Shown: in pieces, positions 1-6,418 of the stretch
Layout of the letters: each line of letters begins with the position of its first letter
Position numbering within the stretch: position 1 is the first letter of the stretch
Origin: Planctomycetia bacterium
Lineage (GTDB): Bacteria > Planctomycetota > Phycisphaerae > Phycisphaerales > SM1A02
Length of the DNA stretch: 31,297 nt
Direction of reading: 5' to 3'
Assembly: GCA_005798965.1 (NCBI GenBank)
Contig: SYIB01000062.1
Coordinates: 1-31,297, forward strand
Notes under the pieces: generated by a model
Databases searched by the model: none
What the model was told of the DNA's origin: nothing
Seen by the model: only the letters and a program-made list of their open reading frames with translations
Translations under genes and position numbers: made by a program

Positions 1-957
1 AGCGCCGGTGAGCAGCACACGCGCGCGTGTCCAGTCCTGCGCGTCGAGGCACACCTGCAGCCGCCACTCCATGGCAGCGGAGCGAACGGCCGGAGCGGTG
101 ACCGGATCGTCGCAGAGCTCCAGCCAACGCATCGCATCGCTCGCACCGCCCCGAGGCAGGAGCGCACGCGCCTGCGCCATGCCGACGATCGCCCACGCAT
201 AGACCTCGTTCGACCGCAGGTCCACGCTGACCTCCTCGGGTTTCGGCGTGCGACCATCGATCTCGAGGACCTCGGCCAACGGGCGGATGGCCGATTCGGC
301 GAGGTCCTCGGCACCGCGACCTTCGCCCTGCAACCGAAGCCATGCACCCTGCAGCCTGGACCAAGCCAGGCGCGACCGGAGCAGTTGTTCAAACCCAGGC
401 GGCGTGCGCGAGCCAAGGTCCTCGACCATGGCGCGCGAGAGCGATTCCGCCCTGCTCGCCCAGCCAATCGCCGTGGCCACCTCGGTTGCGGGAACCTCAT
501 CGCCTGCACGCAACCGACCGATCACCTGGCTGCTGGCATCGAGCAGTCGCCCCACACAGGCCATGCCGGGCGCATCCACGTGCACGGCAGCGAACTGGTC
601 GAGGATGCGCTCCAGCCGCTGCGCAAGCGCTTCGGCGAGCTCAGGATCAGCCGCTTCGGCCATGGGCTCGACGACCCGTACGAGGTCACGCGCCACCGCC
701 TCGCGCTCCTCAGGCGTTGTGGCCTCGTCGAACCGGCGTTCGGCCACATGCCAAGAGAGCCGATCGAGCCGGAGCGATCCCGACAATCGCTCGAGCGCCG
801 CCGCGTCGGCATCCAGGCGCTCCTGATCGGCATGCGCCGCGGGTGAGATCATCGCCATCAAAGCGATGAGTGCCGCGCCCAAGCCCCGCACGGCACCGGT
901 GATCCGACGCACACGCGAGCCAGCCAGCGTGCCCGCGTCGTCACCGCGCGGGCGCAT
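1..957 (-). CDS. Secreted alpha-helical protein of unknown function, 3' part off the window
   Basis: An uninterrupted reading frame of 319 codons runs from an ATG at 957 to the window edge, so the C-terminus is missing. Residues about 19-43 form a basic stretch followed by a hydrophobic segment ending in P-A-A-H-A before D-Q-E, a convincing signal peptide, so the protein is probably periplasmic. The mature part is rich in Ala, Leu, Glu and Arg with no predicted membrane segment and looks like stacked helices of TPR or similar type; I cannot name a family. The start lies inside the end of the upstream exbD-like gene (17-nt overlap), so it is very probably the last or next-to-last member of the vWA/ExbB/ExbD operon and translationally coupled to it. 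GTG codons further in are alternative starts, but they would shorten the signal peptide. Confidence 0.75.
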   Translation of the reverse strand, partial: MRPRGDDAGTLAGSRVRRITGAVRGLGAALIALMAMISPAAHADQERLDADAAALERLSGSLRLDRLSWHVAERRFDEATTPEEREAVARDLVRVVEPMAEAADPELAEALAQRLERILDQFAAVHVDAPGMACVGRLLDASSQVIGRLRAGDEVPATEVATAIGWASRAESLSRAMVEDLGSRTPPGFEQLLRSRLAWSRLQGAWLRLQGEGRGAEDLAESAIRPLAEVLEIDGRTPKPEEVSVDLRSNEVYAWAIVGMAQARALLPRGGASDAMRWLELCDDPVTAPAVRSAAMEWRLQVCLDAQDWTRARVLLTGA

Positions 958-1345
958 ACGCCACCTCCCCGAACCCTGCATCGCTCGCAGCCTGCATCGC
1001 CGCCGCCACCGAGGCCACCGACGCGCTGTCGTGGCCCCGCACGAGCAGGCCGGCCTCCTTGGGCAGCCGCTCCAGGATGGACCGAAGTTCATCACGCGTG
1101 GCGACAGCATTGCTGCCCACGGTGAAGGCTGCGGCCGTGCCACCACGGACCTCGATCACCTGTGGTCGCAGTTCGGTGGCCGTCGAGGCGGCGCGCGCGG
1201 CCAGCGCAGCAGCGAGCTGCTCCTCGCGTCGTTCGACGCCGGTGGTGAAGATGAAGTAGGCCAGGAGCAGGAACGTGGCATCGATCATGCTGGTCATGCT
1301 CAGCACGATGCGACCGCCGCGGCGCCCACCCCGAGCGAACCTCAT
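941..1345 (-). CDS. ExbD/TolR-type biopolymer transport protein (second copy)
   Basis: A 134-residue protein with one transmembrane helix (about residues 14-36) and a periplasmic C-terminal domain, the usual ExbD/TolR layout. The helix begins M-T-S-M-I-D; D22 is at the place of the proton-path aspartate of ExbD and TolR, while the Pro that usually precedes M-I-D is replaced by Ser. The start was taken at 1345 because it makes a 4-nt ATGA overlap with the stop of the upstream exbD paralogue; a longer frame reaches 1402 but adds an unlikely Arg-rich leader. ExbD-type subunits work with an ExbB pentamer to couple proton flow to work in the envelope. It differs clearly from its neighbour after the helix, so the two copies are likely to have different periplasmic partners or form a mixed dimer. 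Confidence 0.88.
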   Translation of the reverse strand: MRFARGGRRGGRIVLSMTSMIDATFLLLAYFIFTTGVERREEQLAAALAARAASTATELRPQVIEVRGGTAAAFTVGSNAVATRDELRSILERLPKEAGLLVRGHDSASVASVAAAMQAASDAGFGEVAYAPAR

Positions 1346-1755
1346 CCGCCGCCTCCGGGCGTGGTCGCCAGGCGGATGCCATCGAAGCCTGCTTGCCGGC
1401 ACGCATCGATCACGTCATTCAGCCGGGCACCGGGCGCGCTGCGATCGGCGCGCACCACGGGCACGTGGCGGCCCCGTTCGGCAAGCGATGCGCGCCCGGC
1501 CGTTGTCAGCTCGTCCATCGTCACCGTGCGCCCCGCGAGTTCGCAGCTCCCGTCAGCGCGGATCGAAACGACGAGCCCTGGCCCTGTCGGCGTTGGATCG
1601 GGAGCACCGGCCTCGCGCGGCAGATCGAGCTGCACGCGGTTGGCCTGCGCGATCGCTGCGGTGGTCAGGAAGAAGATGAGCAATTGGAAGACGATGTCGA
1701 TCATCGGCGTCATGTCGATGCCGCCCTCGGTCGCCATCCGACGTGCGAACCTCAT
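1342..1755 (-). CDS. ExbD/TolR-type biopolymer transport protein (first copy)
   Basis: A 137-residue ExbD/TolR family protein. It has a short basic cytoplasmic start, then M-T-P-M-I-D leading into a single transmembrane helix (about residues 16-36) with the conserved aspartate at D20. A Pro-rich linker (residues 46-58) follows, then a compact periplasmic domain ending in a Gly-rich tail. The ATG at 1755 overlaps the exbB stop as ATGA, and its own stop overlaps the next exbD start in the same way, so the three genes are read as a coupled set. Both exbD copies open with M-R-F-A-R and share the same first 11 nucleotides, consistent with a tandem duplication. The family role is conversion of proton motive force into motion of a partner protein. 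The partner here is not a TonB of standard form; see the vWA gene. Confidence 0.9.
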   Translation of the reverse strand: MRFARRMATEGGIDMTPMIDIVFQLLIFFLTTAAIAQANRVQLDLPREAGAPDPTPTGPGLVVSIRADGSCELAGRTVTMDELTTAGRASLAERGRHVPVVRADRSAPGARLNDVIDACRQAGFDGIRLATTPGGGG

Positions 1756-2465
1756 GCACGGCCTCCGCGCCCCTTGGCAGCATGACGCTCGAGCTCGGCC
1801 ACGACGCGGTCGCACTCATCACCCACGAGCGCCACGATCCGAGTGAGCCGCGTGCGGAGGAACGTGTGCAGCGCGATGCAAGGAATGGCCACGCAGAGTC
1901 CCTGGAAGGTGGTGATGAGCGCGATCGAGATGTTCTCGGCGAGCCGCTGGTAGTAGCCCGAATCATTGACGGCGCTCGAGGCCACCGTCTCGAAGGCACC
2001 GATCATGCCCTGCACCGTGCCCAGCAGGCCAAGCAGCGTGGCGATGTTGGCGATCGCAGCGAGCCAGTCGAGGCGCTGTTCGAGCTGCATCGATTCCTCG
2101 CCGCCGGCATCTTCCATGGCGCTGCGGGCTTCGAGCGGACCGAGCGGTCCCTGGCTGGCACGCTTGAGCCCGGCCCGCAGCACGCGACCGGCGAAGCAAT
2201 CGGCATCGGCGAGCTTGAGGCGCTCGAGCGCCCTGCCAAACTGCCCCTGCGATGCCATCGTGTTGATGTCATCCATCAGCGACGAGGGGGCCAGGGACGC
2301 TGCGCGCACATGCACGAGCTGCGCCAACCCAAGGGCGACGGCGATGACGCTCAGGCCGACGATCACGTAGCCAACCACACCACCGCCGGTGATGTAGCGC
2401 AGGTAGGTGGCCGAAGCCTCCTGGGCGAGGAACGGCATGAAGTCGAGGCCAAGGAGCGCATGCAT
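1752..2465 (-). CDS. ExbB/TolQ/MotA-family proton channel subunit
   Basis: A 237-residue integral membrane protein with the ExbB/TolQ plan: TM1 at about 27-51, a cytoplasmic loop of about 80 residues, TM2 at about 136-160 and TM3 at about 176-201. TM2 carries the family signature L-G-L-L-G-T-V-x-G-M-I and TM3 carries G-L-x-V-A-I-P. These helices line the channel that holds the ExbD aspartates. The start at 2465 shares one nucleotide with the stop of the upstream gene (TGATG). The frame stays open back to 2942, but that extension is Arg-rich shadow sequence. Residues 1-26 precede TM1 and look like a short periplasmic or interfacial helix, as in other ExbB proteins. The gene sits directly before two exbD genes, giving a complete stator-like motor. 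Confidence 0.92.
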   Translation of the reverse strand: MHALLGLDFMPFLAQEASATYLRYITGGGVVGYVIVGLSVIAVALGLAQLVHVRAASLAPSSLMDDINTMASQGQFGRALERLKLADADCFAGRVLRAGLKRASQGPLGPLEARSAMEDAGGEESMQLEQRLDWLAAIANIATLLGLLGTVQGMIGAFETVASSAVNDSGYYQRLAENISIALITTFQGLCVAIPCIALHTFLRTRLTRIVALVGDECDRVVAELERHAAKGRGGRA

Positions 2466-3496
2466 CACGGTGAGGGTCCTTCCTGGAGCAATCGGGTCCG
2501 TACGGTCGTAGCGCCGCGAGCATCGCCCGCAGCATCGAGAGCCTGCGCACCGAGTGCGGCGCAGGTCGCGGAAAGCATGGGAATCGCGGCGTCGTCGCAG
2601 GCAACGACGGTCAGGAATTGCTCGGCAGCATCCAGGGCCAGCCGGCGCGCGTCGGCCGAACCCGGCTTCGCATCCCGGGCCTCGGCCATCAGCGACTGGC
2701 CGATGGCCACGCGGCACCAGTGACGGACGGGCGTCTCGGTGCGCGTGAGCATGTCCGCAAGTGCTTCGCGCGCCCGCTGTCGTGCGCTCGATGCTTCGGC
2801 AAGCGCCTCGATCCACTGCTCGAGCACCAGCCGCTCGCGGCGCATGACGTCGTCCTTTGCGGCTCCGCGTGGCGGCTTGGGCGGGGCCTTCGGTGCCACG
2901 CTCGCCTGCCGGGCCGCGACCTCGCGCAAGAGCGCGCACCACGCCACCGCCCGAGGAGCAGCGAAGGGCGCGCCATCAAACGCAGCCCACGCTTCGCGTG
3001 CTTCCTTCGGATCGGCATAGGCCGGGCACAGATCTGCGGGCCACATCGCGATCGCATCATCGGACGAGAGATCGTTCCCCCTCATCAACGCAAGCGATGC
3101 TGCGGTCGCTCGGCCGCAGGCCTGCAACGAGCGAGCCCACTGCAGCCACACCGACTGCACGCACTCGCCGCGCGCGCCGGCCAGCAGCGTGGTCGCGCGC
3201 TCGAACGCCTCGGCCGCGAGTGCGGCATCACCACGGGCCAGCCGCTGGTCGCCGCGACGGGCGGCATCGCCCGCTTCGATCCATGACGACCACGCTGGAT
3301 CGGCGGGCGCGATCGCCCGGACATCGGACCACGCCAGCGAGATGTTGGCCTTGCCTCCCTCGAGCACGATGACGATGCCGCAGGCATCGGCGCGAGATAC
3401 GGTGCCGCGCATGGGGGCGCCGCCCCACGGCGTGCACTCGATCGGGTCGGCGACGAGCATTGCTGCCGCAAGCATGATGGGCACGAGCACCATCAC
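2465..3496 (-). CDS. Secreted protein with N-terminal beta module and helical repeats, function unknown
   Basis: 343 residues. The N-terminus (residues 2-16) is hydrophobic and ends near V-A-D, a plausible but weakly basic signal peptide, so the protein is probably periplasmic. Residues about 20-65 alternate in a beta-like way and end L-A-W-S-D-V-R-A-I. This resembles the small beta modules found at the front of many planctomycete repeat proteins; that comparison is from memory, not from a search. The rest (70-343) is Ala-rich helix with TPR-like A-x-x-x-F/L pairs and a Pro/Lys stretch near 205-213. The start overlaps the vWA stop (ATGA) and the stop overlaps the exbB start by one base, so its expression is tied to the motor genes. 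It may be a periplasmic partner of the vWA or ExbD domains. No enzyme motif was seen. Confidence 0.8.
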   Translation of the reverse strand: MMVLVPIMLAAAMLVADPIECTPWGGAPMRGTVSRADACGIVIVLEGGKANISLAWSDVRAIAPADPAWSSWIEAGDAARRGDQRLARGDAALAAEAFERATTLLAGARGECVQSVWLQWARSLQACGRATAASLALMRGNDLSSDDAIAMWPADLCPAYADPKEAREAWAAFDGAPFAAPRAVAWCALLREVAARQASVAPKAPPKPPRGAAKDDVMRRERLVLEQWIEALAEASSARQRAREALADMLTRTETPVRHWCRVAIGQSLMAEARDAKPGSADARRLALDAAEQFLTVVACDDAAIPMLSATCAALGAQALDAAGDARGATTVRTRLLQEGPSP

Positions 3497-4422
3497 TGCG
3501 GCCCCTCAGGCACGAAGGTGAAGCTGCCCCCGCTTACGGCGGCCACCCGCTGCAGCTGCACCTTGCCAGCGTCGCTGCCGAGCGCAATGCAGTGGATGAC
3601 CGCGGGTCGCCCCGAGGCGTTCAGCGCCAGGATCGCATCGACTTCCTCGGGATTGATCTCGCCGTCGCTGAGGAAGTACACGAGATCCGGCCGCTCGCCC
3701 TGCCCGAAGGCGCGGCGGAACGCGCCGATCGGCGACGTGTCTCCGGATGGACGCATGCCCGCGAGGAACGCCACGAAGTCATCACGCGAGGCGCCACGCA
3801 GCCGGGTGAACGCATCGAAGCCCGGTGGCGAGATGATGGTCGTGTCATAGAACAGCACGCACGCCTTGGCGTAGTCGGGCAGGCCCCAGACGGCCGCCGT
3901 CACTTCTGCCCGCGCCCGATCCATGCGATTGCCGCGGGACATCGATCCGCTCTTGTCCACGATGAAGGCCACGCGGCGACCCGTCCCCTGCACACCGAAG
4001 AACGTGGTGCCACCTCCGCCACCGCCGCCGAAACCATCACCACCGCCAGCGCCCATGCCGGTCCCCGTGCCGAATCCGCTCTCGATCGGGACCGGCGAGC
4101 CCTGGGTGGGCAGCGGCATCGCCTCGGCACTCACGGGCTCGGCTGTGCCGGAGGACTCGAGCGCCGGCATGTCGTCGGCCGACTGGGTCGATGGCTCGGC
4201 AGGCCGCTCAAGCGGAGTGGGCGCCGCGAGCACCACGTCGAAGACCTTGAACTCGGGCTCCGTCGCGACGGGACGAAGGATCGGGATGAGCGCCAGCACG
4301 CCGACCAGCAGCAGGTGGAACGGCACGCTGAAGGCGATCCCGAGCAGGATGGCACGCAACAGCCGGGGCGCACGCACATTCGGCGCGCCACTCTCCTGCC
4401 GTGCTCCTGCAGCCGACTGCAC
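3493..4422 (-). CDS. Membrane-anchored von Willebrand factor A protein with TonB/TolA-like anchor
   Basis: 309 residues from the GTG at 4422, chosen because AGGAGG lies six bases upstream (4429-4434); the frame is open to another GTG at 4482. Layout: a short basic cytoplasmic start; one transmembrane helix at about 21-50 that contains S-V-P-F-H (32-36); a Pro/Ala/Ser-rich linker (52-116); a Gly-rich stretch (117-138); then a vWA domain (about 148-309). The vWA domain has a complete-looking metal site: D-K-S-G-S at 156-160, Thr229 in G-D-T-S and Asp253 in L-S-D-G-E. TonB and TolA carry an S-x-x-x-H motif in the same helix, through which they are driven by ExbB/ExbD or TolQ/TolR. With exbB and two exbD genes downstream in one overlapping operon, this protein is probably the energised effector, with vWA in place of the TonB C-terminal domain. 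The vWA ligand is unknown. Confidence 0.88.
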   Translation of the reverse strand: MQSAAGARQESGAPNVRAPRLLRAILLGIAFSVPFHLLLVGVLALIPILRPVATEPEFKVFDVVLAAPTPLERPAEPSTQSADDMPALESSGTAEPVSAEAMPLPTQGSPVPIESGFGTGTGMGAGGGDGFGGGGGGGTTFFGVQGTGRRVAFIVDKSGSMSRGNRMDRARAEVTAAVWGLPDYAKACVLFYDTTIISPPGFDAFTRLRGASRDDFVAFLAGMRPSGDTSPIGAFRRAFGQGERPDLVYFLSDGEINPEEVDAILALNASGRPAVIHCIALGSDAGKVQLQRVAAVSGGSFTFVPEGPQ

Positions 4423-4484
4423 GCGCTTCCTCCTCGTCCGTTGGACACCGTGGATTGTAGTACGCTCCGAACGGATCCCCACCC
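4423..4484. promoter_or_regulatory. Divergent promoter region between the vWA operon and pyrH
   Basis: These 62 bases separate two start codons on opposite strands and must hold at least part of both promoters. On the minus strand TACAAT (4454-4459) is a good -10 match about 30 bases before the vWA GTG, without a clear -35. On the plus strand TTGGAC (4441-4446) and TACGCT (4461-4466) are the best boxes, but the 14-base gap is short, so this pairing is weak. pyrH has no clear Shine-Dalgarno site. The two promoters would overlap, so they may compete. Confidence 0.4.
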
Positions 4485-5204
4485 ATGGCGAGCCCCTACA
4501 AGCGCATCCTCCTGAAGATCAGCGGCGAGTCGTTGGCCGAGCAAGGCCAGTTCGGGATCTCGGCGGGCGAACTCGCGGTCATCGCCGGCGAAATCGCCGC
4601 AGCCAAGCAGTCCGCGACCTTCGACCTCGCCGTCGTCGTCGGTGGCGGCAACATCATCCGGGGCGCGAAGCTTGCCGCCGCGGGCAAGTTCGACCAGAGC
4701 ACCGCCGACTACATGGGGATGCTGGGCACCGTCATCAATGGCCTGGCGCTCAAGGAAGCCCTGGCGGCTGTCGGCGTCGAGAGCCGCGTCATGAGCGCGA
4801 TCCTGCTGCCTTCCGTGGCTGAGTCGTTCATTCGCCCTCGGGCGCTGCGCCACTTCGAGAAGGACCGAGTGGTCATCCTGACCGCAGGCACGGGCAATCC
4901 GTACTTCACCACCGACACCTGCGCGAGCCTGCGCGCCATCGAACTGAATGCCGATGTCCTGCTCAAGGCCACCAAGGTCGATGGCGTCTACACGGCCGAC
5001 CCGCGCAAGGACCCATCCGCGCGGCGCTACGAATCGCTGACCTTCGGCGAAGCCGTCGAGAAGCAGCTCGGCGTGATGGATCTCACGGCGCTGACCATGT
5101 GCATGGAGCACAAGCTGCCGCTGATCGTCTTCGACTACAAGGTGCCCGGCAACATCACGCGCGCCGTGCGCGGCGAGCCGATCGGCACGCTGGTCAGGGC
5201 CTAG
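4485..5204 (+). CDS. pyrH: Uridylate kinase (UMP kinase)
   Basis: 239 residues, the normal length. PyrH phosphorylates UMP to UDP with ATP in the cytoplasm and is the committed step towards UTP and CTP; bacterial enzymes are hexamers of the amino-acid-kinase fold. Seen in the sequence: the N-terminal K-I-S-G-E loop at 11-15, the Gly-rich G-G-G-N-I-I-R-G loop at 53-60, and the T-A-D-P-R-K-D-P segment in the second half that is characteristic of UMP kinases. The start at 4485 is the only one consistent with the family N-terminus. It is followed after 49 bases by frr, the pyrH-frr pair found in very many bacteria, here without tsf or rpsB upstream. The vWA operon diverges from the same intergenic region. 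Confidence 0.97.
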   Translation: MASPYKRILLKISGESLAEQGQFGISAGELAVIAGEIAAAKQSATFDLAVVVGGGNIIRGAKLAAAGKFDQSTADYMGMLGTVINGLALKEALAAVGVESRVMSAILLPSVAESFIRPRALRHFEKDRVVILTAGTGNPYFTTDTCASLRAIELNADVLLKATKVDGVYTADPRKDPSARRYESLTFGEAVEKQLGVMDLTALTMCMEHKLPLIVFDYKVPGNITRAVRGEPIGTLVRA

Positions 5205-5253
5205 CGCCACGGCCTGATCCAACGGATCACCACCAAGGACCACGAGGAACACC

Positions 5254-5820
5254 ATGGATCTGGACACCATCCTGCTCGAGTGCGAGGAACGCATGCAGAA
5301 GTCGGTCGACTACCTGCAGCGCGAGCTGCGCGGCCTCCGCACCGGCCGGGCCAGCACGGCCCTGCTCGAGTACGTGAAGGTCGAGTACTACGGCAGCATG
5401 ACCGACCTGCGAGAGCTGGCGGCGATCAGCGTGCCCGAAGCATCGCAGCTGCTCTGCAAGCCCTTCGATCCCAGCGCGAAGGCCGCGATCATCCGTGCGA
5501 TCGAGACCAGCGGCCTGGGCCTCAACCCGCAGGCTGAGGGCAACCAGATCCGCATCAACGTGCCGCCCCCATCGGCCGATCGCCGCAAGCAGCTTGCCGG
5601 CCAGGTGAAGAAGCTTGCCGAGGAGTCGCGCGTGTCGATCCGCAACGAGCGCCGCGACGCGAACAAGTCGATCGACGCGGCCAAGGCCGACCCAAAGATC
5701 AAGGTCAGCGAGGACCAGGCCAAGGGCGCCAAGGAATCCGTCGACGACCTGACCAAGCAGTACACCACGCGCATCGACGAGATGGCCGCGAAGAAGGTCG
5801 CCGAGATCGAGGAGATCTGA
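5254..5820 (+). CDS. frr: Ribosome recycling factor
   Basis: 188 residues, family length about 185. RRF works with EF-G to split post-termination ribosomes. It has the three-helix-bundle and small beta-domain pattern. The domain I segment with R-G-L-R-T-G-R-A-S is near residue 25-33, followed by the central V-x-Y-Y-G-S segment and the long C-terminal charged helices with K-K-L-A-E-E-S-R-V-S-I-R-N-E-R-R-D. The ATG at 5254 is preceded by GAGGAA at a short distance. It lies 49 bases after pyrH and 55 bases before nrdR, so the three genes are probably co-transcribed. Nothing in the protein is unusual. Confidence 0.97.
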   Translation: MDLDTILLECEERMQKSVDYLQRELRGLRTGRASTALLEYVKVEYYGSMTDLRELAAISVPEASQLLCKPFDPSAKAAIIRAIETSGLGLNPQAEGNQIRINVPPPSADRRKQLAGQVKKLAEESRVSIRNERRDANKSIDAAKADPKIKVSEDQAKGAKESVDDLTKQYTTRIDEMAAKKVAEIEEI

Positions 5821-5875
5821 CCGTCATGCGGATGCCGATCGGCCATCCGCCCATCCACCGCAGGGAGGCCTGAGC

Positions 5876-6388
5876 ATGCGCTGCCCAAATCCCGACTGCA
5901 CCGCCCCTGACACCAACGTCGTCGACAGTCGCCCCGCCGAAGAAGGCGGCGCAGTCCGGCGGCGACGCGAATGCAAGGCCTGCGGCCGGCGCTTCACGAC
6001 CTTCGAACGCATCGAGCGCGCTGAACGGCTCATGGTGGTCAAGCGCGATGGCTCGCGTGTGGCCTTCGATGGCGAGCGCGTACTCGCCGGCATCCAGCGC
6101 GCGTGCTCCAAACGGCCCATTGAGGCCGCGATCATGGAACGCATCGCCACGCAGGTCGAGGACGAGCTGCACCGGCGATTCACCCGCGAGGTCGACAGCC
6201 CCGAGATCGGCCGATCGGTCGCCGTGAGGCTGCGGGAAGTGGATCCGGTCGCCTACATCCGTTATGCGAGCGTCTACTACGCCTTCCGTTCGGTCGAGGA
6301 CTTCGCCGCAGAGATCACCGCGCTCCAGGAGCGGCCTCCCGTCGGCGACCACCCGACCCTCTTCAACGACGGCAAGCCCAAGTCCTGA
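5876..6388 (+). CDS. nrdR: Transcriptional repressor NrdR
   Basis: 170 residues. NrdR is a zinc-ribbon and ATP-cone repressor that senses the ATP/dATP state and binds NrdR boxes ahead of ribonucleotide reductase genes. The zinc ribbon ligands are C3, C8, C33 and C36. The second C-x-x-C is followed by R-R-F-T-T-F-E-R, and the ATP-cone covers about residues 49-139. The spacing within the first Cys pair is C-x4-C (C-P-N-P-D-C), wider than the usual C-x2-C. GGGAGG lies seven bases before the start. No ribonucleotide reductase gene and no convincing NrdR box was seen in the window, so its targets are elsewhere. The gene follows frr and precedes thrS. Confidence 0.95.
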   Translation: MRCPNPDCTAPDTNVVDSRPAEEGGAVRRRRECKACGRRFTTFERIERAERLMVVKRDGSRVAFDGERVLAGIQRACSKRPIEAAIMERIATQVEDELHRRFTREVDSPEIGRSVAVRLREVDPVAYIRYASVYYAFRSVEDFAAEITALQERPPVGDHPTLFNDGKPKS

Positions 6389-6404
6389 TCAGGCCGTGGC
6401 GCGG

Positions 6405-6410
6405 TACCTT
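6405..6410 (+). promoter_or_regulatory. Candidate -10 element of thrS
   Basis: TACCTT ends eight bases before the thrS ATG and no purine-rich Shine-Dalgarno sequence lies between. A TANNNT box at this distance is the arrangement seen for leaderless mRNAs. No good -35 was found, and thrS could instead be reached by read-through from nrdR, which ends 30 bases upstream of the ATG. Confidence 0.3.
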
Positions 6411-6418
6411 CCGCCCCC

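Noticed and set aside
5826..5873. A 15-codon frame between frr and nrdR ending just before the nrdR start
   Set aside because: It has no ribosome site and the peptide is unremarkable. It overlaps the nrdR ribosome-binding region and is likely to be chance.
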